Notes: generated by a model from the letters alone, not told the origin. A stretch of 64,000 nt of DNA from Sphingopyxis macrogoltabida (GCF_001314325.1 NZ_CP009429.1:2914501-2978500), one strand, 5' to 3'; shown: positions 51,732 to 62,518, counted from the first letter of the stretch. Numbers and translations are program-made.

Positions 51732-52289
51732 TTAGCTCGCGTTTTTGTCCTCGTCTACAGGGTGGAAGGTGTAGCTGAGTGTGATTTCCTGAATGTCGCG
51801 CGCGTCGGGGTCGTCCATGATCTTGGGATCGACGAAAAACAGCACCGGCATGCGCATCTGCTGCCCCGGTTCCAGCCGTTGCTGGGTGAAGCAGAAACAC
51901 TGGATCTTGGTGAAATATTTGCCCGCCTGATCGGGGGTGACATTGAAGCTCGCGGTCCCGACGACCGGATGCGCCGATTGATTCTCGGCGATGAAGATCG
52001 CCATGTCGCGCGCGCCGATGCTGACCGTATCGGTCGGATGTTCGGGATAGAATTTCCACGGCAGCTTCGGCGAGACATTGGCGTCGAAGCGAACCGAGAT
52101 GGTGTCGCTGAGGATCTTCGGCGTTTCGGCGGCGGCGACCGGATCGTAGCGCTGCGTCGTGCCGCCGAAGCCGGTCACGCGGCAAAACAGATTATAGAGC
52201 GGCACCGCCGCGAAGCCGAGCCCGACCATCGCCACGGCGAGCAGGGCAGCCAGACTGCCCGTTTTGGCATTTCGCGACATCGTCTTCAT
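51732..52289 (-). CDS. ctaG: Cytochrome c oxidase assembly protein CtaG (Cox11)
   Basis: The ATG at 52289 overlaps the small upstream gene; 185 residues (52280 is another possible start). One membrane helix (about 14-34) anchors it, followed by a periplasmic Cox11 domain with the copper motif CFCFTQQ and the LFCRVTGFGG segment. CtaG delivers copper to the CuB site of subunit I. It is in the normal place between ctaB and ctaE. Confidence 0.92.
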   Translation of the reverse strand: MKTMSRNAKTGSLAALLAVAMVGLGFAAVPLYNLFCRVTGFGGTTQRYDPVAAAETPKILSDTISVRFDANVSPKLPWKFYPEHPTDTVSIGARDMAIFIAENQSAHPVVGTASFNVTPDQAGKYFTKIQCFCFTQQRLEPGQQMRMPVLFFVDPKIMDDPDARDIQEITLSYTFHPVDEDKNAS

Positions 52290-52435
52290 TTGGGGCCCAC
52301 CATCCGCGCGATCGTGATGAAGAAAAAGAGGAAGGCCAGCCCGCCGAGCAGCCAGCCCATCAGATTGGCGCGGCTGCGCTGGCGGCGGCGATATTCTGCC
52401 TCGTCGAACGGTTCTTGCGTCGGCTCTTCGGTCAT
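52286..52435 (-). CDS. Small single-TM protein in the cox operon (CoxF-like)
   Basis: A 49-residue protein, too short for most gene finders. The ATG at 52435 overlaps the end of ctaB (ATGA-type overlap) and its TGA overlaps the ctaG start. It has an acidic N-terminus ([20 protein letters not shown]) and one C-terminal membrane helix ([16 protein letters not shown]). Comparable short proteins lie between ctaB and ctaG in other alphaproteobacteria. The coupled overlaps on both sides make it a real gene, role unknown. Confidence 0.75.
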   Translation of the reverse strand: MTEEPTQEPFDEAEYRRRQRSRANLMGWLLGGLAFLFFFITIARMVGPK

Positions 52436-53343
52436 AATGTCCACCAATGGTCGGCGACGACGGCGCCGAAGAGAATGAAAAGATAGGCGATCGAATAAGC
52501 GAAAAGCCGCTTTTCGGGCTGCATTGGATCGCCCTCGCGCGAAACGCGCGTCCCGACCTGGATCGACAGCAGCACGAACAGCGCCGACAGCAGGGTCGCG
52601 GTCCAGCCATAGGGCGCGCCGGTGTAGCCGAGCGGCCAGGGCGCGATCGCGGCGACCGCCATGATCAGCGCATAGAAGAGGATCTGGCGCCGCGTCGATT
52701 TTTCGCCCGCCACGACCGGCATCATCGGGATCCCCGCGGCGGCATAGTCCGACCGCACGAACAGCGCGAGCGCCCAGAAATGCGGCGGCGTCCACAGGAA
52801 GATGAGCAGGAACAGCAGCACCGGCAGCGGCGCGATGCTGCCTGTCGCCGCGACCCAGCCGATCAGCGGCGGAAAGGCCCCGGCGGCGCCGCCAATGACA
52901 ATATTCTGCGGCGTCCGCGGCTTCAGCCACATTGTGTAGATGAAGACGTAGAACAGGATAGAGCCGGCGAGCAGAAGCGTCGCCTGCCAGTTCGACGCGA
53001 ACAGCATCAGGAACAGCGAAAAGGCAGCAAGGCCGACGCCGAACTGCAACGCGGTCTGCGGGTCGAGCCGCCCCGCGGGAAGCGGCCGCCCTGCGGTGCG
53101 CTTCATCTTCGCGTCGAGGCCGGCTTCATACCATTGGTTGAGCGCGCCCGACGCCCCTGCCCCCAGCGCAATCGCGAGGATCGACGAAAAGGCGAGCACC
53201 GGGTGGACGCTGTCCGGCGCCGCGAGCAGGCCGCACAGCGCGGTGAACACCACCAGCGACATGACGCGCGGCTTGGTCAGCGCGAACAGGTCGCGCCAGT
53301 CGGCGGGAAGCGCCGTTTCGCCATGGGTCAGGCTCTGCGCCAT
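52432..53343 (-). CDS. ctaB: Protohaem IX farnesyltransferase
   Basis: A 303-residue membrane protein of the UbiA prenyltransferase family with nine hydrophobic segments. The first Asp-rich-type motif is [19 protein letters not shown] (about 91-109), and the conserved [21 protein letters not shown] region follows (about 151-170). It converts haem b to haem o for the oxidase. In the operon it lies after subunit I. Confidence 0.93.
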   Translation of the reverse strand: MAQSLTHGETALPADWRDLFALTKPRVMSLVVFTALCGLLAAPDSVHPVLAFSSILAIALGAGASGALNQWYEAGLDAKMKRTAGRPLPAGRLDPQTALQFGVGLAAFSLFLMLFASNWQATLLLAGSILFYVFIYTMWLKPRTPQNIVIGGAAGAFPPLIGWVAATGSIAPLPVLLFLLIFLWTPPHFWALALFVRSDYAAAGIPMMPVVAGEKSTRRQILFYALIMAVAAIAPWPLGYTGAPYGWTATLLSALFVLLSIQVGTRVSREGDPMQPEKRLFAYSIAYLFILFGAVVADHWWTL

Positions 53344-53415
53344 GTTTACTCCGGCCTGTTGGGCATCGCCCCCTGCCGGAAGTCGGCAGAGGGCGAAGCT
53401 TGTCAGGCGATAGTC

Positions 53416-55086
53416 TTACGCGATCCGGGGCAGTTCGTTGAACTGGTGGAACGGCGGCGGGCTCGACAGCGTCCATTCGAGCGTCGTCGCGCCTTCGCCC
53501 CACGGATTGTCGGCGGCCTTCTTACCCGCGAACAGCGAGTAGATGATGTTCACGAAGAAGAAGATCATCCCGACGCCCATGATCACATAGCCATAGGACG
53601 AGATCAGGTGCCAATGGGCATAGGCTTCCGCATAGTCGGGGTAACGGCGCGGCATGCCCTGCTGACCCAGGAAGTGCTGGGGGAAGAACATGACGTTGAC
53701 GCCGATGAAGAAGATCCAGAAGTGCAGTTGGCCAAGCGCTTCGCTGTACATCCGGCCCGACATCTTCGGGAACCAGTAATAGAAGCCGGCGAAGAGCGAG
53801 AAGACCGCGCCCAGCGACAGCACATAGTGGAAGTGCGCGACGACATAATAGGTGTCGTGCAGGTTGGTGTCGACGCCGCCGTTGGCGAGAACGACGCCGG
53901 TGACGCCGCCCACGGTGAACATGAAGATGAAGCCGAGCGACCAGACCATCGGGGTCTTGAAGCTGAGCGAACCGCCCCACATCGTGGCAATCCAGCTGAA
54001 GATCTTGATGCCCGTCGGGACCGCGATGACCATCGTCGCTGCGGTGAAGTACATCTTCAGGTTCACGCTCATGCCGACGGTGAACATGTGGTGCGCCCAC
54101 ACGATGAAGCCGACGACGCCGATCGCGACCATGGCGTACGCCATGCCGAGATAACCGAACACCGGCTTGCGGCTGAAGGTCGAGATGATCTGGCTGACAA
54201 TGCCGAAGCCCGGCAGAATCATGATGTACACTTCGGGGTGGCCGAAGAACCAGAAGAGATGCTGGTACAGAACCGGATCGCCGCCGCCCGTGGCATCATA
54301 GAAGGTGGTGCCGAAGTTGCGATCGGTGAGCAGCATGGTGATCGCTGCGGCAAGCACGGGAAGCGCGAGCAGCAGCAGGAAAGCGGTGACGAGCACCGAC
54401 CACACGAACAGCGGCATCTTGTGCAGCGTCATACCCGGCGCGCGCATGTTGAAGATGGTGGTGATGAAGTTGATCGCACCGAGGATCGACGCCGCGCCCG
54501 CAAGATGGAGCGAGAAGATCGCCATGTCGACCGCAGGCCCGACCGAGCCGCTGGTCGACAGGGGAGCATAGACCGTCCAGCCCGTCCCGGCGCCATTGCC
54601 GCTACCGCCCGGGACGAACAACGAACCGCACAGCATGACGAACGCGACCGCCGTCAGCCAGAAGGACACGTTATTCATGCGCGGGAAGGCCATGTCGGGC
54701 GCGCCGATCATCAGCGGCACGAACCAGTTGCCGAAACCGCCGATCATCGCGGGCATGACCATGAAGAACACCATGATCAGGCCGTGCGCCGTAATCATCA
54801 CGTTCCAGAAATGCTTTGCCGCCGTCAGGTCCTGCGCGCCGCCCATCGCCTGCGCCCAGGTCCCCAGATACTGGATGCCGGGGTGCGCGAGTTCGAGGCG
54901 CATGAGCCCCGACAGACCGCCGCCGACGATGCCGGCGATGATCGCGAAGATCAGGTAGAGGGTGCCGATGTCCTTGTGGTTCGTCGACATGAACCAGCGG
55001 ACGAAGAAGCCCGGGGTGTCGTGATCATGGTCGTCATGCGCATGGTCGTGGCCGTGCGCGGGTGCAGTCGCTGCGATATCGGTCAT
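53416..55086 (-). CDS. ctaD: Cytochrome c oxidase subunit I
   Basis: A 556-residue protein with 12 membrane helices, the catalytic subunit of aa3-type oxidase. The CuB/haem a3 region contains [17 protein letters not shown], and THNAH-type and HHMF motifs ([10 protein letters not shown]) are present. The N-terminus has an unusual His-rich stretch ([14 protein letters not shown]) before the first helix. Preceded by ctaC with 17 bases between. Confidence 0.96.
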   Translation of the reverse strand: MTDIAATAPAHGHDHAHDDHDHDTPGFFVRWFMSTNHKDIGTLYLIFAIIAGIVGGGLSGLMRLELAHPGIQYLGTWAQAMGGAQDLTAAKHFWNVMITAHGLIMVFFMVMPAMIGGFGNWFVPLMIGAPDMAFPRMNNVSFWLTAVAFVMLCGSLFVPGGSGNGAGTGWTVYAPLSTSGSVGPAVDMAIFSLHLAGAASILGAINFITTIFNMRAPGMTLHKMPLFVWSVLVTAFLLLLALPVLAAAITMLLTDRNFGTTFYDATGGGDPVLYQHLFWFFGHPEVYIMILPGFGIVSQIISTFSRKPVFGYLGMAYAMVAIGVVGFIVWAHHMFTVGMSVNLKMYFTAATMVIAVPTGIKIFSWIATMWGGSLSFKTPMVWSLGFIFMFTVGGVTGVVLANGGVDTNLHDTYYVVAHFHYVLSLGAVFSLFAGFYYWFPKMSGRMYSEALGQLHFWIFFIGVNVMFFPQHFLGQQGMPRRYPDYAEAYAHWHLISSYGYVIMGVGMIFFFVNIIYSLFAGKKAADNPWGEGATTLEWTLSSPPPFHQFNELPRIA

Positions 55087-55103
55087 CTGTCGGACCCCTT
55101 GGA

Positions 55104-56213
55104 TTATTTCTTGGCGGCCGGGACAGCGGCGGGAGCCGCAGCCGGCGCTGCTTCGGTCGTGGTGGCAGCCGGCGTGGCCGGCGCGGGAGCGGGCGCAGCC
55201 GCAGGCGTTGCGGCAGGAGCCGGCGCCGCAGCGGCAGGCGCCGCGGCCTCGGGACCGGCCGGGTTACCGCCCTTCGAGCGGACCCACGCTTCCCACTTGT
55301 CGACCGGCAGGACTTCGACCGCGATCGGCATATAGCCGTGATCGACGCCGCACAGTTCCGAACACTGGCCGTAATAGACACCGACCTTGGTCGGGGTGAA
55401 GGTCGTTTCGTTGGCGCGGCCGGGAACCGCGTCCATCTTGGTCCAGAAGGCGGGAACCGCGAAGCTGTGGATCACGTCGGCGCCGGTGATGATCAGCTTC
55501 ACCTGACGGCCGACGGGAACGACCATGCGGTTGTCGACGGCGAGGTGATAGGGCTCGCCCGCGGCCTTCGCCTGGTCTTCGGTCAGGATCTTCGAGACAT
55601 ATTCGCCGATGCCCTGATCGGGATAGGCATAGCCCCAATACCATTGATAGCCGGTGACCTTGATCGTCAGCGCGTCCTTCTTCGGCGGCTCATATTGCGC
55701 CGCAAGCAGGCGGATCGACGGCACCGCGATCACGGCGAGGATCAGCACGGGGATCGCGGTCCAGATGATTTCGATGAAGGTGTTGTGCGTCGTCTTCGAC
55801 GGCACCGGGTTCGCCTTGGCGCGGTAGCGAGCGATGACCCAGAGCAGCAAGCCCAGAACAAGCAGCGTGATGACCGTAATCACCGGCAACAGGATATAGT
55901 GGTTGAACCAATAGGCCTGCTCGCCGATCGGAGTGACCTGCGGCTGGAAGTTGATGCCCGCATCGACCGGCTGGCCAACACCGGGGGTCGGCTTCATCGG
56001 GACGTAAGTCGCATCGCCCGCGGGAACGGCGGCATCCTTTGCAGCCGGCGCAGCAACCGGAGCCGCCGAGTCAGGCGCTGCCGGTGCCGGAGTCGCAGCC
56101 GTCGTCGCGGCGGGTGCTTCGGCAGGAGCCGCCGCCGGCGCCTGCGCATGGCCGGCGCCCACGGCGCCGAGCGACAAAGCCGCCGCGATTACAAGGGTTT
56201 TCAAGCTCTTCAT
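55104..56213 (-). CDS. ctaC: Cytochrome c oxidase subunit II with Ala/Pro-rich extensions
   Basis: A 369-residue protein. A signal peptide is followed by an Ala/Pro-rich segment (to about residue 60), two membrane helices and the CuA domain. The CuA ligands are in [12 protein letters not shown] (C-x3-C-x3-H-x2-M), with an upstream His in [11 protein letters not shown]. After the cupredoxin domain there is a long Ala/Pro/Thr tail of about 50 residues ending AAVPAAKK. Both extensions are longer than usual and probably disordered in the periplasm. First gene of the oxidase operon. Confidence 0.95.
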   Translation of the reverse strand: MKSLKTLVIAAALSLGAVGAGHAQAPAAAPAEAPAATTAATPAPAAPDSAAPVAAPAAKDAAVPAGDATYVPMKPTPGVGQPVDAGINFQPQVTPIGEQAYWFNHYILLPVITVITLLVLGLLLWVIARYRAKANPVPSKTTHNTFIEIIWTAIPVLILAVIAVPSIRLLAAQYEPPKKDALTIKVTGYQWYWGYAYPDQGIGEYVSKILTEDQAKAAGEPYHLAVDNRMVVPVGRQVKLIITGADVIHSFAVPAFWTKMDAVPGRANETTFTPTKVGVYYGQCSELCGVDHGYMPIAVEVLPVDKWEAWVRSKGGNPAGPEAAAPAAAAPAPAATPAAAPAPAPATPAATTTEAAPAAAPAAVPAAKK

Positions 56214-56445
56214 AAGGATAGTGCCGCCCGTTGCTTGTTGTTATTCTGATGCTTCATTCCCGCCTTCGCCGACCGCGGACATGCGTCGCGGCCGCCGTCC
56301 GGCGGGCTGAATCTCGCGGGCGCTATAGACCCGCTTGCCGCTTGCCTCAAGCATCTCTAACACTATTTTACGGCAGGCAAATCCCGGCCGCCCAAACCCC
56401 GCCGTCCACCATGGACGACGACAGCAACAAAAGACCGATCTCCCG

Positions 56446-57036
56446 ATGACCGACGATGAAATCCTGGCCGAATTCCGCGCCGCCGACGCCCTGCTGCAGG
56501 GTCATTTCCTTCTCTCCTCCGGCCGCCACAGCGAATATTATCTGCAGTGCGCGCGCGTCCTGATGGACACGGCGCGCGCCGGCCGGCTCGCGAGCGCCCT
56601 CGCCGCCAAGCTGCCGCGCGACCTTCGCCAGGCGATCGACATCGTCGTTTCGCCCGCGATGGGCGGCGTCATCATCGGGCATGAAATGGGCCGGGCGCTC
56701 GGCAAGCCGGCGCTCTTCGTCGAGCGTCCGACGGGAACCTTCGAGCTGCGTCGCGGCTTTGCGATCGATCCCGGCGCCAAGGTGCTGATGGTCGAGGACG
56801 TCGTGACGACCGGCCTGTCGTCGCGCGAAGCGATGGATGCCGTGCGGGCCGCCGGCGGCGACGTGATCGCCGAGGCCGCGCTCGTCGACCGCTCGGCCGG
56901 CAGCAACATCGACCTCGGCGTCCCCTTCTATCCGCTCGTCGCGATCAACTTCCCGACCTATGCCGCCGATGAGTTGCCGCCCGAACTCGCGGCCACCCCG
57001 GCGATCAAGCCCGGCAGCCGGAGCGTCGCAGCTTGA
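56446..57036 (+). CDS. pyrE: Orotate phosphoribosyltransferase
   Basis: The ATG at 56446 gives 196 residues; the longer ORF from 56335 adds an unlikely leader. It makes OMP from orotate and PRPP in pyrimidine synthesis. The PRPP-binding loop is [14 protein letters not shown] (about 114-127), and [16 protein letters not shown] fits the family N-terminus. It is divergent from ctaC and overlaps pdxJ. Confidence 0.94.
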   Translation: MTDDEILAEFRAADALLQGHFLLSSGRHSEYYLQCARVLMDTARAGRLASALAAKLPRDLRQAIDIVVSPAMGGVIIGHEMGRALGKPALFVERPTGTFELRRGFAIDPGAKVLMVEDVVTTGLSSREAMDAVRAAGGDVIAEAALVDRSAGSNIDLGVPFYPLVAINFPTYAADELPPELAATPAIKPGSRSVAA

Positions 57037-57782
57037 CCGGCAACGCTTCTTCCCGCCTGCGGCTCGGCGTCAACATCGACCATGTCGCGACGATCCGCAA
57101 CGCGCGCGGCGGCGAACATCCCGACCCGGTGCGCGCCGCCGAGATCGTCGCGGCGGTCGGCGGCGACGGCATAACCGCGCATCTGCGCGAGGACCGGCGC
57201 CATATCCGCGACGACGACCTTGCCCGCATTCAGGCGGCGACCGACCTGCCGCTCAATCTTGAGATGGCGGCGACTGACGAGATGCTCGAGATCGCGCTGC
57301 GTCACATGCCGCATGCCGCGTGCATCGTCCCCGAAAAGCGCGAGGAGCGCACGACCGAAGGCGGGCTCGACGCGGCGGGGCAGCACAACCACCTCGCCCC
57401 GATCGTCGGCCGCCTCAACGATGCGGGAATCCGCGTCAGCCTGTTCATCGAACCCGATCCGCGCCAGATCGAGGCGGCGATGCGGCTGAAGGCACCCGTC
57501 GTCGAATTTCACACCGGCCGCTACGCGCATTGCGAGGGCGAAGAGCGCGCCGCCGAGCTGCGCCGCCTCGCCGACGCCGCTGCGCTCGCATGGAAAAACG
57601 GCATCGAGCCGCACGCCGGGCACGGCCTTACTTATGACAATGTCATTCCGGTCGCCGCGATCCCCCAACTCGCCGAACTCAACATCGGCCATTATCTGAT
57701 CGGCGAGGCGGTGTTCGTCGGGCTGGAAGCCGCGGTGCGCAGGATGCGCGAGCTGATTGACGAGGTTCGCGGCGCTCCGTAA
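57033..57782 (+). CDS. pdxJ: Pyridoxine 5'-phosphate synthase
   Basis: A 249-residue protein using a TTG start that overlaps the pyrE stop. It condenses 1-deoxyxylulose 5-phosphate with 3-amino-2-oxopropyl phosphate to form PNP. The signature [17 protein letters not shown] at the N-terminus, [12 protein letters not shown] and [10 protein letters not shown] near the C-terminus are typical. The pyrE-pdxJ pair is normally followed by acpS; here an autotransporter gene intervenes. Confidence 0.94.
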   Translation: MTGNASSRLRLGVNIDHVATIRNARGGEHPDPVRAAEIVAAVGGDGITAHLREDRRHIRDDDLARIQAATDLPLNLEMAATDEMLEIALRHMPHAACIVPEKREERTTEGGLDAAGQHNHLAPIVGRLNDAGIRVSLFIEPDPRQIEAAMRLKAPVVEFHTGRYAHCEGEERAAELRRLADAAALAWKNGIEPHAGHGLTYDNVIPVAAIPQLAELNIGHYLIGEAVFVGLEAAVRRMRELIDEVRGAP

Positions 57783-57840
57783 ATATCTTCTAAAATAAAG
57801 TGGTTCGGTCGCAGCACTCTACTATCGGGGGAAGAGGGAT

Positions 57841-60054
57841 ATGCGGTGGCAGGCGTCAGGACGCATTTCGCTTTTGGCAATGATGGCGGGCGATCCGTTG
57901 GGATTCAGCGTAGCGAGCGCCCAGACGACGACCGAGACATCGTCGAGCGGCGACCTTTACATGAGCGAAGACACGTCGGAGACCGTTACGGGCTCGACGC
58001 TTTATTCGGCGGAATTCCAGACCGAGATTAACGGCGAAAGCGGAACGATACCGCTGACCGGCCTGCTCCGCTATTTTGACCGGTTTGACGACGCCGAAAT
58101 CCAGCAAGCCGCTGCGGCGCAATTGCCCGCCGAACATGTTCATATGGTCGGAGACGTACCCGTCACAATCGTCAGTTGGTCGCCCGCGGAGCTGGTCGAA
58201 TCCAATTATGAGGTCATCGACACTTTCACGTCGGAAACGCCCTATTCGACCGTCAGCAGCGTCGTCACGACGCAGCTCACGTCAGGCGACGGCCCCGACA
58301 ATGTCGTGCCGACGGGGTATCGGTCGGACTGTTATTCATTTGGCGCCAATGGCGCGACCAATTTTGAACCCTTCGGCGGCTCCTTCGCCGACTGCTCGGG
58401 GGGTGAAGAGTTTTTCGAGGTCGCGCCGGGAACGGTCAACAGCAACACCCATACGACAACCGTCTATACCCAGGGCACCCGTTATGTCGAAAGCGTTGAT
58501 GAAGGCTATTTCGACCGATATGTCCTGCGCCCGCGCGAAAGCCTGAGTGCCTCGTCGGGCACGCTGGCAACGACGATCCGGTCGGCAACCACGGTACGAA
58601 CCGACAGCTACGAAACGCGGATCATGGGAATGGTCGGCGACACCAACCTGTTCGACACCAGCCAAGCGGGTGCCTTTACCGATGCCGCGGTCCAGGCCGC
58701 AATCGTCGATCTGTCCAAACCCCGCGGCTATGCGATCGGCGGCGCGCCCGTCGTCGTCACCTGGTCGGCTCCGGTCCGCGTCGCGAGCAGCGAGCAATTG
58801 CTTTCCTCCTCTGTCGACACGCAGACCAGCACGCGCCGCTTCGATGCGGTCACCATAACGACCACCAACGGCGGGATGGCCGGCGGCGAAGTGCTGATCG
58901 GCGATCGCGGAACCTGTACCGATACGGGGACCGGAGGGGCGACGAACGGAGCTTCGCCGACCGGTGCGTTCGCCACCTGTGATGGCGGCGTGACCTATAC
59001 GCTCGCCAGCGGCGAGACCAACACCAACATCCACACGACCGATGTTACCGAAACCACGATCAGCAGCGTCACGACCGAAAACTGGCTGAATTCGGAAACC
59101 TACCGGCTTGCGGGCACTCCTGTCGCGATCGGCCAGATTCACGCCGCGCTGCGCGATGTCCTGTATGGCGGAGATTTTGAACGCCGGCATGCCGACGCGA
59201 TCGCAGCGGCGCTGCCGCGCGGCGGCGAGCGCCGGTTCGGCCTGTGGGCGCTCGCACGAACCGGCCGCGATACGAGCAAGAGCGATGCAGCCGGCGCGGG
59301 GAGCCGCCGGACGACGCGTGGCGGCTCGGGCGGCCTGGCGATCCGGTTGTCCGAAGCGGCCCAGTTCGGTCTGGCGATCGACTACGGCAAGACCGATGTC
59401 GCGCTCGCGGGGCTGGCCGAAAAGGGCGAGGCTCGCCTGACGCAGATCGGCCTCGGCGCCGAGCTGTCGCCCGGCATCTGGCGGATCCGGCTGGCGGCCG
59501 GGCATGGCTGGGGCTCGATCAGCACCGAGCGGGGCTCCGACGCGATGGGCGGCATCTCGCGCGCCGGTTATGACGCGTCGCTCTGGTCGGCCTTTGCCGA
59601 GGCGGGACCCGAATTCGCTATCGGCGATGCGCGGATCCAGCCGTTGGTCGGGATCGCGTGGACCAGAGCAAAACTCGGCGGCTTTGCCGAGTCCGGCGGC
59701 ATCGCGCTGGAAGGCGGAAGCGACAGCGCCACACGCCTCGCCGTCTCGTTCGGCGCGCGCGGCGAACTGCAACGGCGGGCCAGCGACGGATCGGGATTTC
59801 GTCTGTCGGCGAGCCTGCGCGGGACGCGGGTAGCGGACGGCCGCGGCCGTGTCAGGGGCGTCGCCTTCATCGGCACGCCGGGGCAATTGCTGCATGTGAC
59901 AAGCGCGCGCGAGGGGGGCCTCCATGCGGTCGGCGAGATCGGTGCCGCCTATTATACGGCGGGCGGCGTCGGCTTCCATCTCGGCGCCGACGGCGCTGCG
60001 GGAAGTGGCGATCGGAGCTGGCGGGCGACAGGCGGGATCAGCATCGCCTTCTGA
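57841..60054 (+). CDS. Autotransporter with duplicated passenger module
   Basis: A 737-residue protein with SD GGGGGAAGAGGG and a signal-like N-terminus (to about residue 27, SVASAQ). The passenger (about 30-430) contains two related modules (about 55-227 and 253-415), each with a YET/FQT-like strand, a cysteine pair (C-x20-22-C-x-GG) and a THTT or IHTT segment. The C-terminal barrel (about 464-737) has alternating strands and ends in GGISIAF, with a terminal aromatic as in autotransporters. The function is unknown, perhaps adhesion. No protease or lectin motif is seen. Confidence 0.7.
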   Translation: MRWQASGRISLLAMMAGDPLGFSVASAQTTTETSSSGDLYMSEDTSETVTGSTLYSAEFQTEINGESGTIPLTGLLRYFDRFDDAEIQQAAAAQLPAEHVHMVGDVPVTIVSWSPAELVESNYEVIDTFTSETPYSTVSSVVTTQLTSGDGPDNVVPTGYRSDCYSFGANGATNFEPFGGSFADCSGGEEFFEVAPGTVNSNTHTTTVYTQGTRYVESVDEGYFDRYVLRPRESLSASSGTLATTIRSATTVRTDSYETRIMGMVGDTNLFDTSQAGAFTDAAVQAAIVDLSKPRGYAIGGAPVVVTWSAPVRVASSEQLLSSSVDTQTSTRRFDAVTITTTNGGMAGGEVLIGDRGTCTDTGTGGATNGASPTGAFATCDGGVTYTLASGETNTNIHTTDVTETTISSVTTENWLNSETYRLAGTPVAIGQIHAALRDVLYGGDFERRHADAIAAALPRGGERRFGLWALARTGRDTSKSDAAGAGSRRTTRGGSGGLAIRLSEAAQFGLAIDYGKTDVALAGLAEKGEARLTQIGLGAELSPGIWRIRLAAGHGWGSISTERGSDAMGGISRAGYDASLWSAFAEAGPEFAIGDARIQPLVGIAWTRAKLGGFAESGGIALEGGSDSATRLAVSFGARGELQRRASDGSGFRLSASLRGTRVADGRGRVRGVAFIGTPGQLLHVTSAREGGLHAVGEIGAAYYTAGGVGFHLGADGAAGSGDRSWRATGGISIAF

Positions 60055-60117
60055 ACCTCTGCGCCATATTCCACTTTCGCTCTGGAATTCTTGCGACTTA
60101 TCTCGCATTGCCCGCAC

Positions 60118-60519
60118 ATGATCATCGGTCTCGGCTCCGACCTCTGCAACATCGAGCGCATCCAGGCCTCGCTCGACCGGTTCGGCGAACGCTTCGAAAA
60201 GCGCGTCTTTACCGACGTCGAGCGCGCCAAGGCGGCGCGTCGCCCTTTCACGCGCGCCGGCACCTACGCCAAGCGCTTCGCAGCCAAGGAGGCTTTTTCG
60301 AAAGCCGTCGGCACCGGCTTCAAGCGCGGCGTGTTCATGAAGGACATCGGGGTCGTCAACGCCCCGTCGGGCGCGCCGATGCTCGCGCTCACCGGCGGTG
60401 CGGCCGAACGGCTGGCGCAGATGATCCCCGCCGGCCACACCGCGCATATCCATCTGACGCTGACCGACGACCATCCTTGGGCGCAGGCCTTTGTCATTAT
60501 CGAAGCAATCAGGGACTGA
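60118..60519 (+). CDS. acpS: Holo-[acyl-carrier-protein] synthase
   Basis: A 133-residue protein; the ATG at 60118 precedes [15 protein letters not shown], the family N-terminus with D8. E in [14 protein letters not shown] completes the Mg-binding site. It attaches 4'-phosphopantetheine to ACP. The gene lies 63 bases after the autotransporter and 7 bases before lepB, so acpS-lepB is one operon. Confidence 0.95.
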   Translation: MIIGLGSDLCNIERIQASLDRFGERFEKRVFTDVERAKAARRPFTRAGTYAKRFAAKEAFSKAVGTGFKRGVFMKDIGVVNAPSGAPMLALTGGAAERLAQMIPAGHTAHIHLTLTDDHPWAQAFVIIEAIRD

Positions 60520-60526
60520 CCGGGTT

Positions 60527-61369
60527 ATGGCGAAGCAGGCGAACAAGGATGACGGAAGCTGGGGCAAGCTGATCCGCGATATCGTGGTCATCCTCCTCCT
60601 CGTCCTCGGCATCCATAGCTGCGTTGCCAAGCCTTTCTATATCCCGTCCGATTCGATGATGCCGGTGCTGCGCAACGGCGACCGGCTGATCGTCAGCAAA
60701 TATCCCTATGGCTGGTCCTATTCGTCGGTCAGCTTCCACCTCGCGCCCAAGATCGAAGGCCGGTTGTTCGGCAAGCTGCCCGAACGCGGCGACATCGTCG
60801 TGCTCGAGCATCCGGTGACGCGGATCGACTATATCAAGCGCGTGATCGGCCTGCCGGGCGACACGATCGAACTCAGGAACGGCGAACTCAGCATCAACGG
60901 CAAAGCGGTGAAGCGCGAAGTCCAGCCGATGCTGTCGATCCCGGCCGACGCCAACACGCCCGGCCCCGACAGCAGCCTGTTCCGTTTCATCACCCGCGGC
61001 GCCGACGGGCGAACGGTCCTCGAACTGCCGATCGTTCGCGAAACACTGCCCGGCGGCGCGACCTTCGACACGATCGACATGGGTCCGGGCTATACGACCG
61101 ACGATTATGGACCGATCACGGTGCCCGCCAATCACGTGTTCCTGATGGGCGACAACCGCGACGGCAGCGCCGACAGCCGCGTGTCGACCGACCGCAAGGG
61201 GCTGGGCGGCCCCGTCCCGTTCGACGCCATCGCCGGGCGCGCCGAAATCATCAGCTTTTCGACCGACGGAACGGCGCAATGGTATAATCCGCTGAGCTGG
61301 TTCCAGGCGCTGCGGTCGGGCCGCGCGGGAACCGATCTGCGGCCGGAGCGTGACGCCAAGGCACAGTAG
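60527..61369 (+). CDS. lepB: Signal peptidase I
   Basis: A 280-residue membrane protein with one N-terminal helix (about 17-34). Catalytic S43 is in PSDSMMPVL and K104 in YIKRVIGLPGD; the box GDNRDGSADSR is near 210. It removes signal peptides at the outer face of the inner membrane. It starts 7 bases after acpS. In related genomes lepB is often followed by rnc; here an AI-2E permease follows. Confidence 0.95.
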   Translation: MAKQANKDDGSWGKLIRDIVVILLLVLGIHSCVAKPFYIPSDSMMPVLRNGDRLIVSKYPYGWSYSSVSFHLAPKIEGRLFGKLPERGDIVVLEHPVTRIDYIKRVIGLPGDTIELRNGELSINGKAVKREVQPMLSIPADANTPGPDSSLFRFITRGADGRTVLELPIVRETLPGGATFDTIDMGPGYTTDDYGPITVPANHVFLMGDNRDGSADSRVSTDRKGLGGPVPFDAIAGRAEIISFSTDGTAQWYNPLSWFQALRSGRAGTDLRPERDAKAQ

Positions 61370-61380
61370 GAGCGCGGGAC

Positions 61381-62484
61381 ATGGTTGAGCGGAAAGAGCG
61401 CGCGCAGGCCCGCGCCAAGGCCACCGCCAACGCCCCCGGCCCGACCGAGATCCGCAGCCAGCTCGTCCGTAGCGAGCTTTTGAAGGCTAGCGTCTGGATC
61501 GGTCTTGCACTGTTCGTCGGCGTCTGCGTCATCCTGATCCAGCCGATCCTGCTGATCTTCGCCGGCATCGTCATGGCGTCGATGCTCGACGGCGGCACCC
61601 GCCTGCTCGGCCGCGTTCTGCCGATCGCCCGCGGCTGGCGGTTGCTGATCGTCTGCCTGTCGCTCGTCGTATTCCTTGTCTGGACGATGATGTTCGCGGG
61701 CTCGCAGATCGCCGATCAGGCCGCAACGCTCCAGACCGTGGTGATGGGACAGGTCGAGCGCATCGCCGCTTGGGCGAGCGAGCATGGCATGGGCAATTTG
61801 CAACTCGACACGAAGACGATCACCGACAATCTGGCCGGCACCTTCGGCCGGGTTACGGCGGCAGTCGGTACAGTGCTCGGCGCGCTGACCAGCCTCGTCA
61901 TGGTCCTCGTTCTCGGCATCTTCATCGCGATCGAACCGCGGCTCTACGAACGCGGCGTCGCGTGGATGCTGCCGATGAAGAGCCGCGAGAATTTCTATAT
62001 CACCACCGCACGCATGGGCTTCACGCTGCGGCGACTGATGGCGGGGCGCCTGCTCGGCATGCTGGTCGAAGGCATCGGAACCTGGCTTGCCTGCCTGATG
62101 GTCGGTATTCCGATGGCCGCGCTGATGGGCCTCCTTACCGGGCTGCTCGCCTTCATTCCCAATATCGGGGCGATCGTTTCGGGCGTGCTGCTGGTCCTCG
62201 TCGGTTTTTCGGCGGGCACCGACACCGGCCTGTGGGCGATCGCCATCTATTTCATCGTCCAGACCGTCGATGGCTATCTGATCGTGCCGATGGTGGCGAA
62301 GCAGACGGTCGACCTCGCCCCTGCCCTCGTCCTCGGCGCACAGATATTGTTCGGCGCGCTGCTCGGCATCATGGGCCTGTTCCTCGCCGACCCGATCGTC
62401 GCGATGATCAAGGTCGCGCTGGAACGCGAGGCCGAACGTAATGCGGGGGCGCTGCCCAAAACGAAAGCGGCGGCGAGTCCCTGA
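61381..62484 (+). CDS. AI-2E family (PerM-type) membrane protein
   Basis: A 367-residue protein with about eight hydrophobic segments. Features of the AI-2E/PerM family are the long central soluble helix region and the conserved LLTGLLAFIPNIGAIVSG (about 252-269), followed by the VDLAPALVLGAQI and GIMGLFLADPIVA segments. Members export a range of substrates or act as Na+/H+ antiporters, so function is not set. It follows lepB by 11 bases. Confidence 0.88.
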   Translation: MVERKERAQARAKATANAPGPTEIRSQLVRSELLKASVWIGLALFVGVCVILIQPILLIFAGIVMASMLDGGTRLLGRVLPIARGWRLLIVCLSLVVFLVWTMMFAGSQIADQAATLQTVVMGQVERIAAWASEHGMGNLQLDTKTITDNLAGTFGRVTAAVGTVLGALTSLVMVLVLGIFIAIEPRLYERGVAWMLPMKSRENFYITTARMGFTLRRLMAGRLLGMLVEGIGTWLACLMVGIPMAALMGLLTGLLAFIPNIGAIVSGVLLVLVGFSAGTDTGLWAIAIYFIVQTVDGYLIVPMVAKQTVDLAPALVLGAQILFGALLGIMGLFLADPIVAMIKVALEREAERNAGALPKTKAAASP

Positions 62485-62518
62485 CCCGCCGCCGCTTCCG
62501 AAAACCCTGATTGGCCGC

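Noticed and set aside
52447..55335. A 962-codon forward frame opposite the cytochrome oxidase genes
   Set aside because: It is antisense to strong ctaB and ctaD genes and is a by-product of high-GC codon use; it contains no domain.
58336..60630. A 764-codon reverse frame opposite the autotransporter, acpS and lepB
   Set aside because: Low-complexity antisense frame without start signal or domain; sense genes are well supported.
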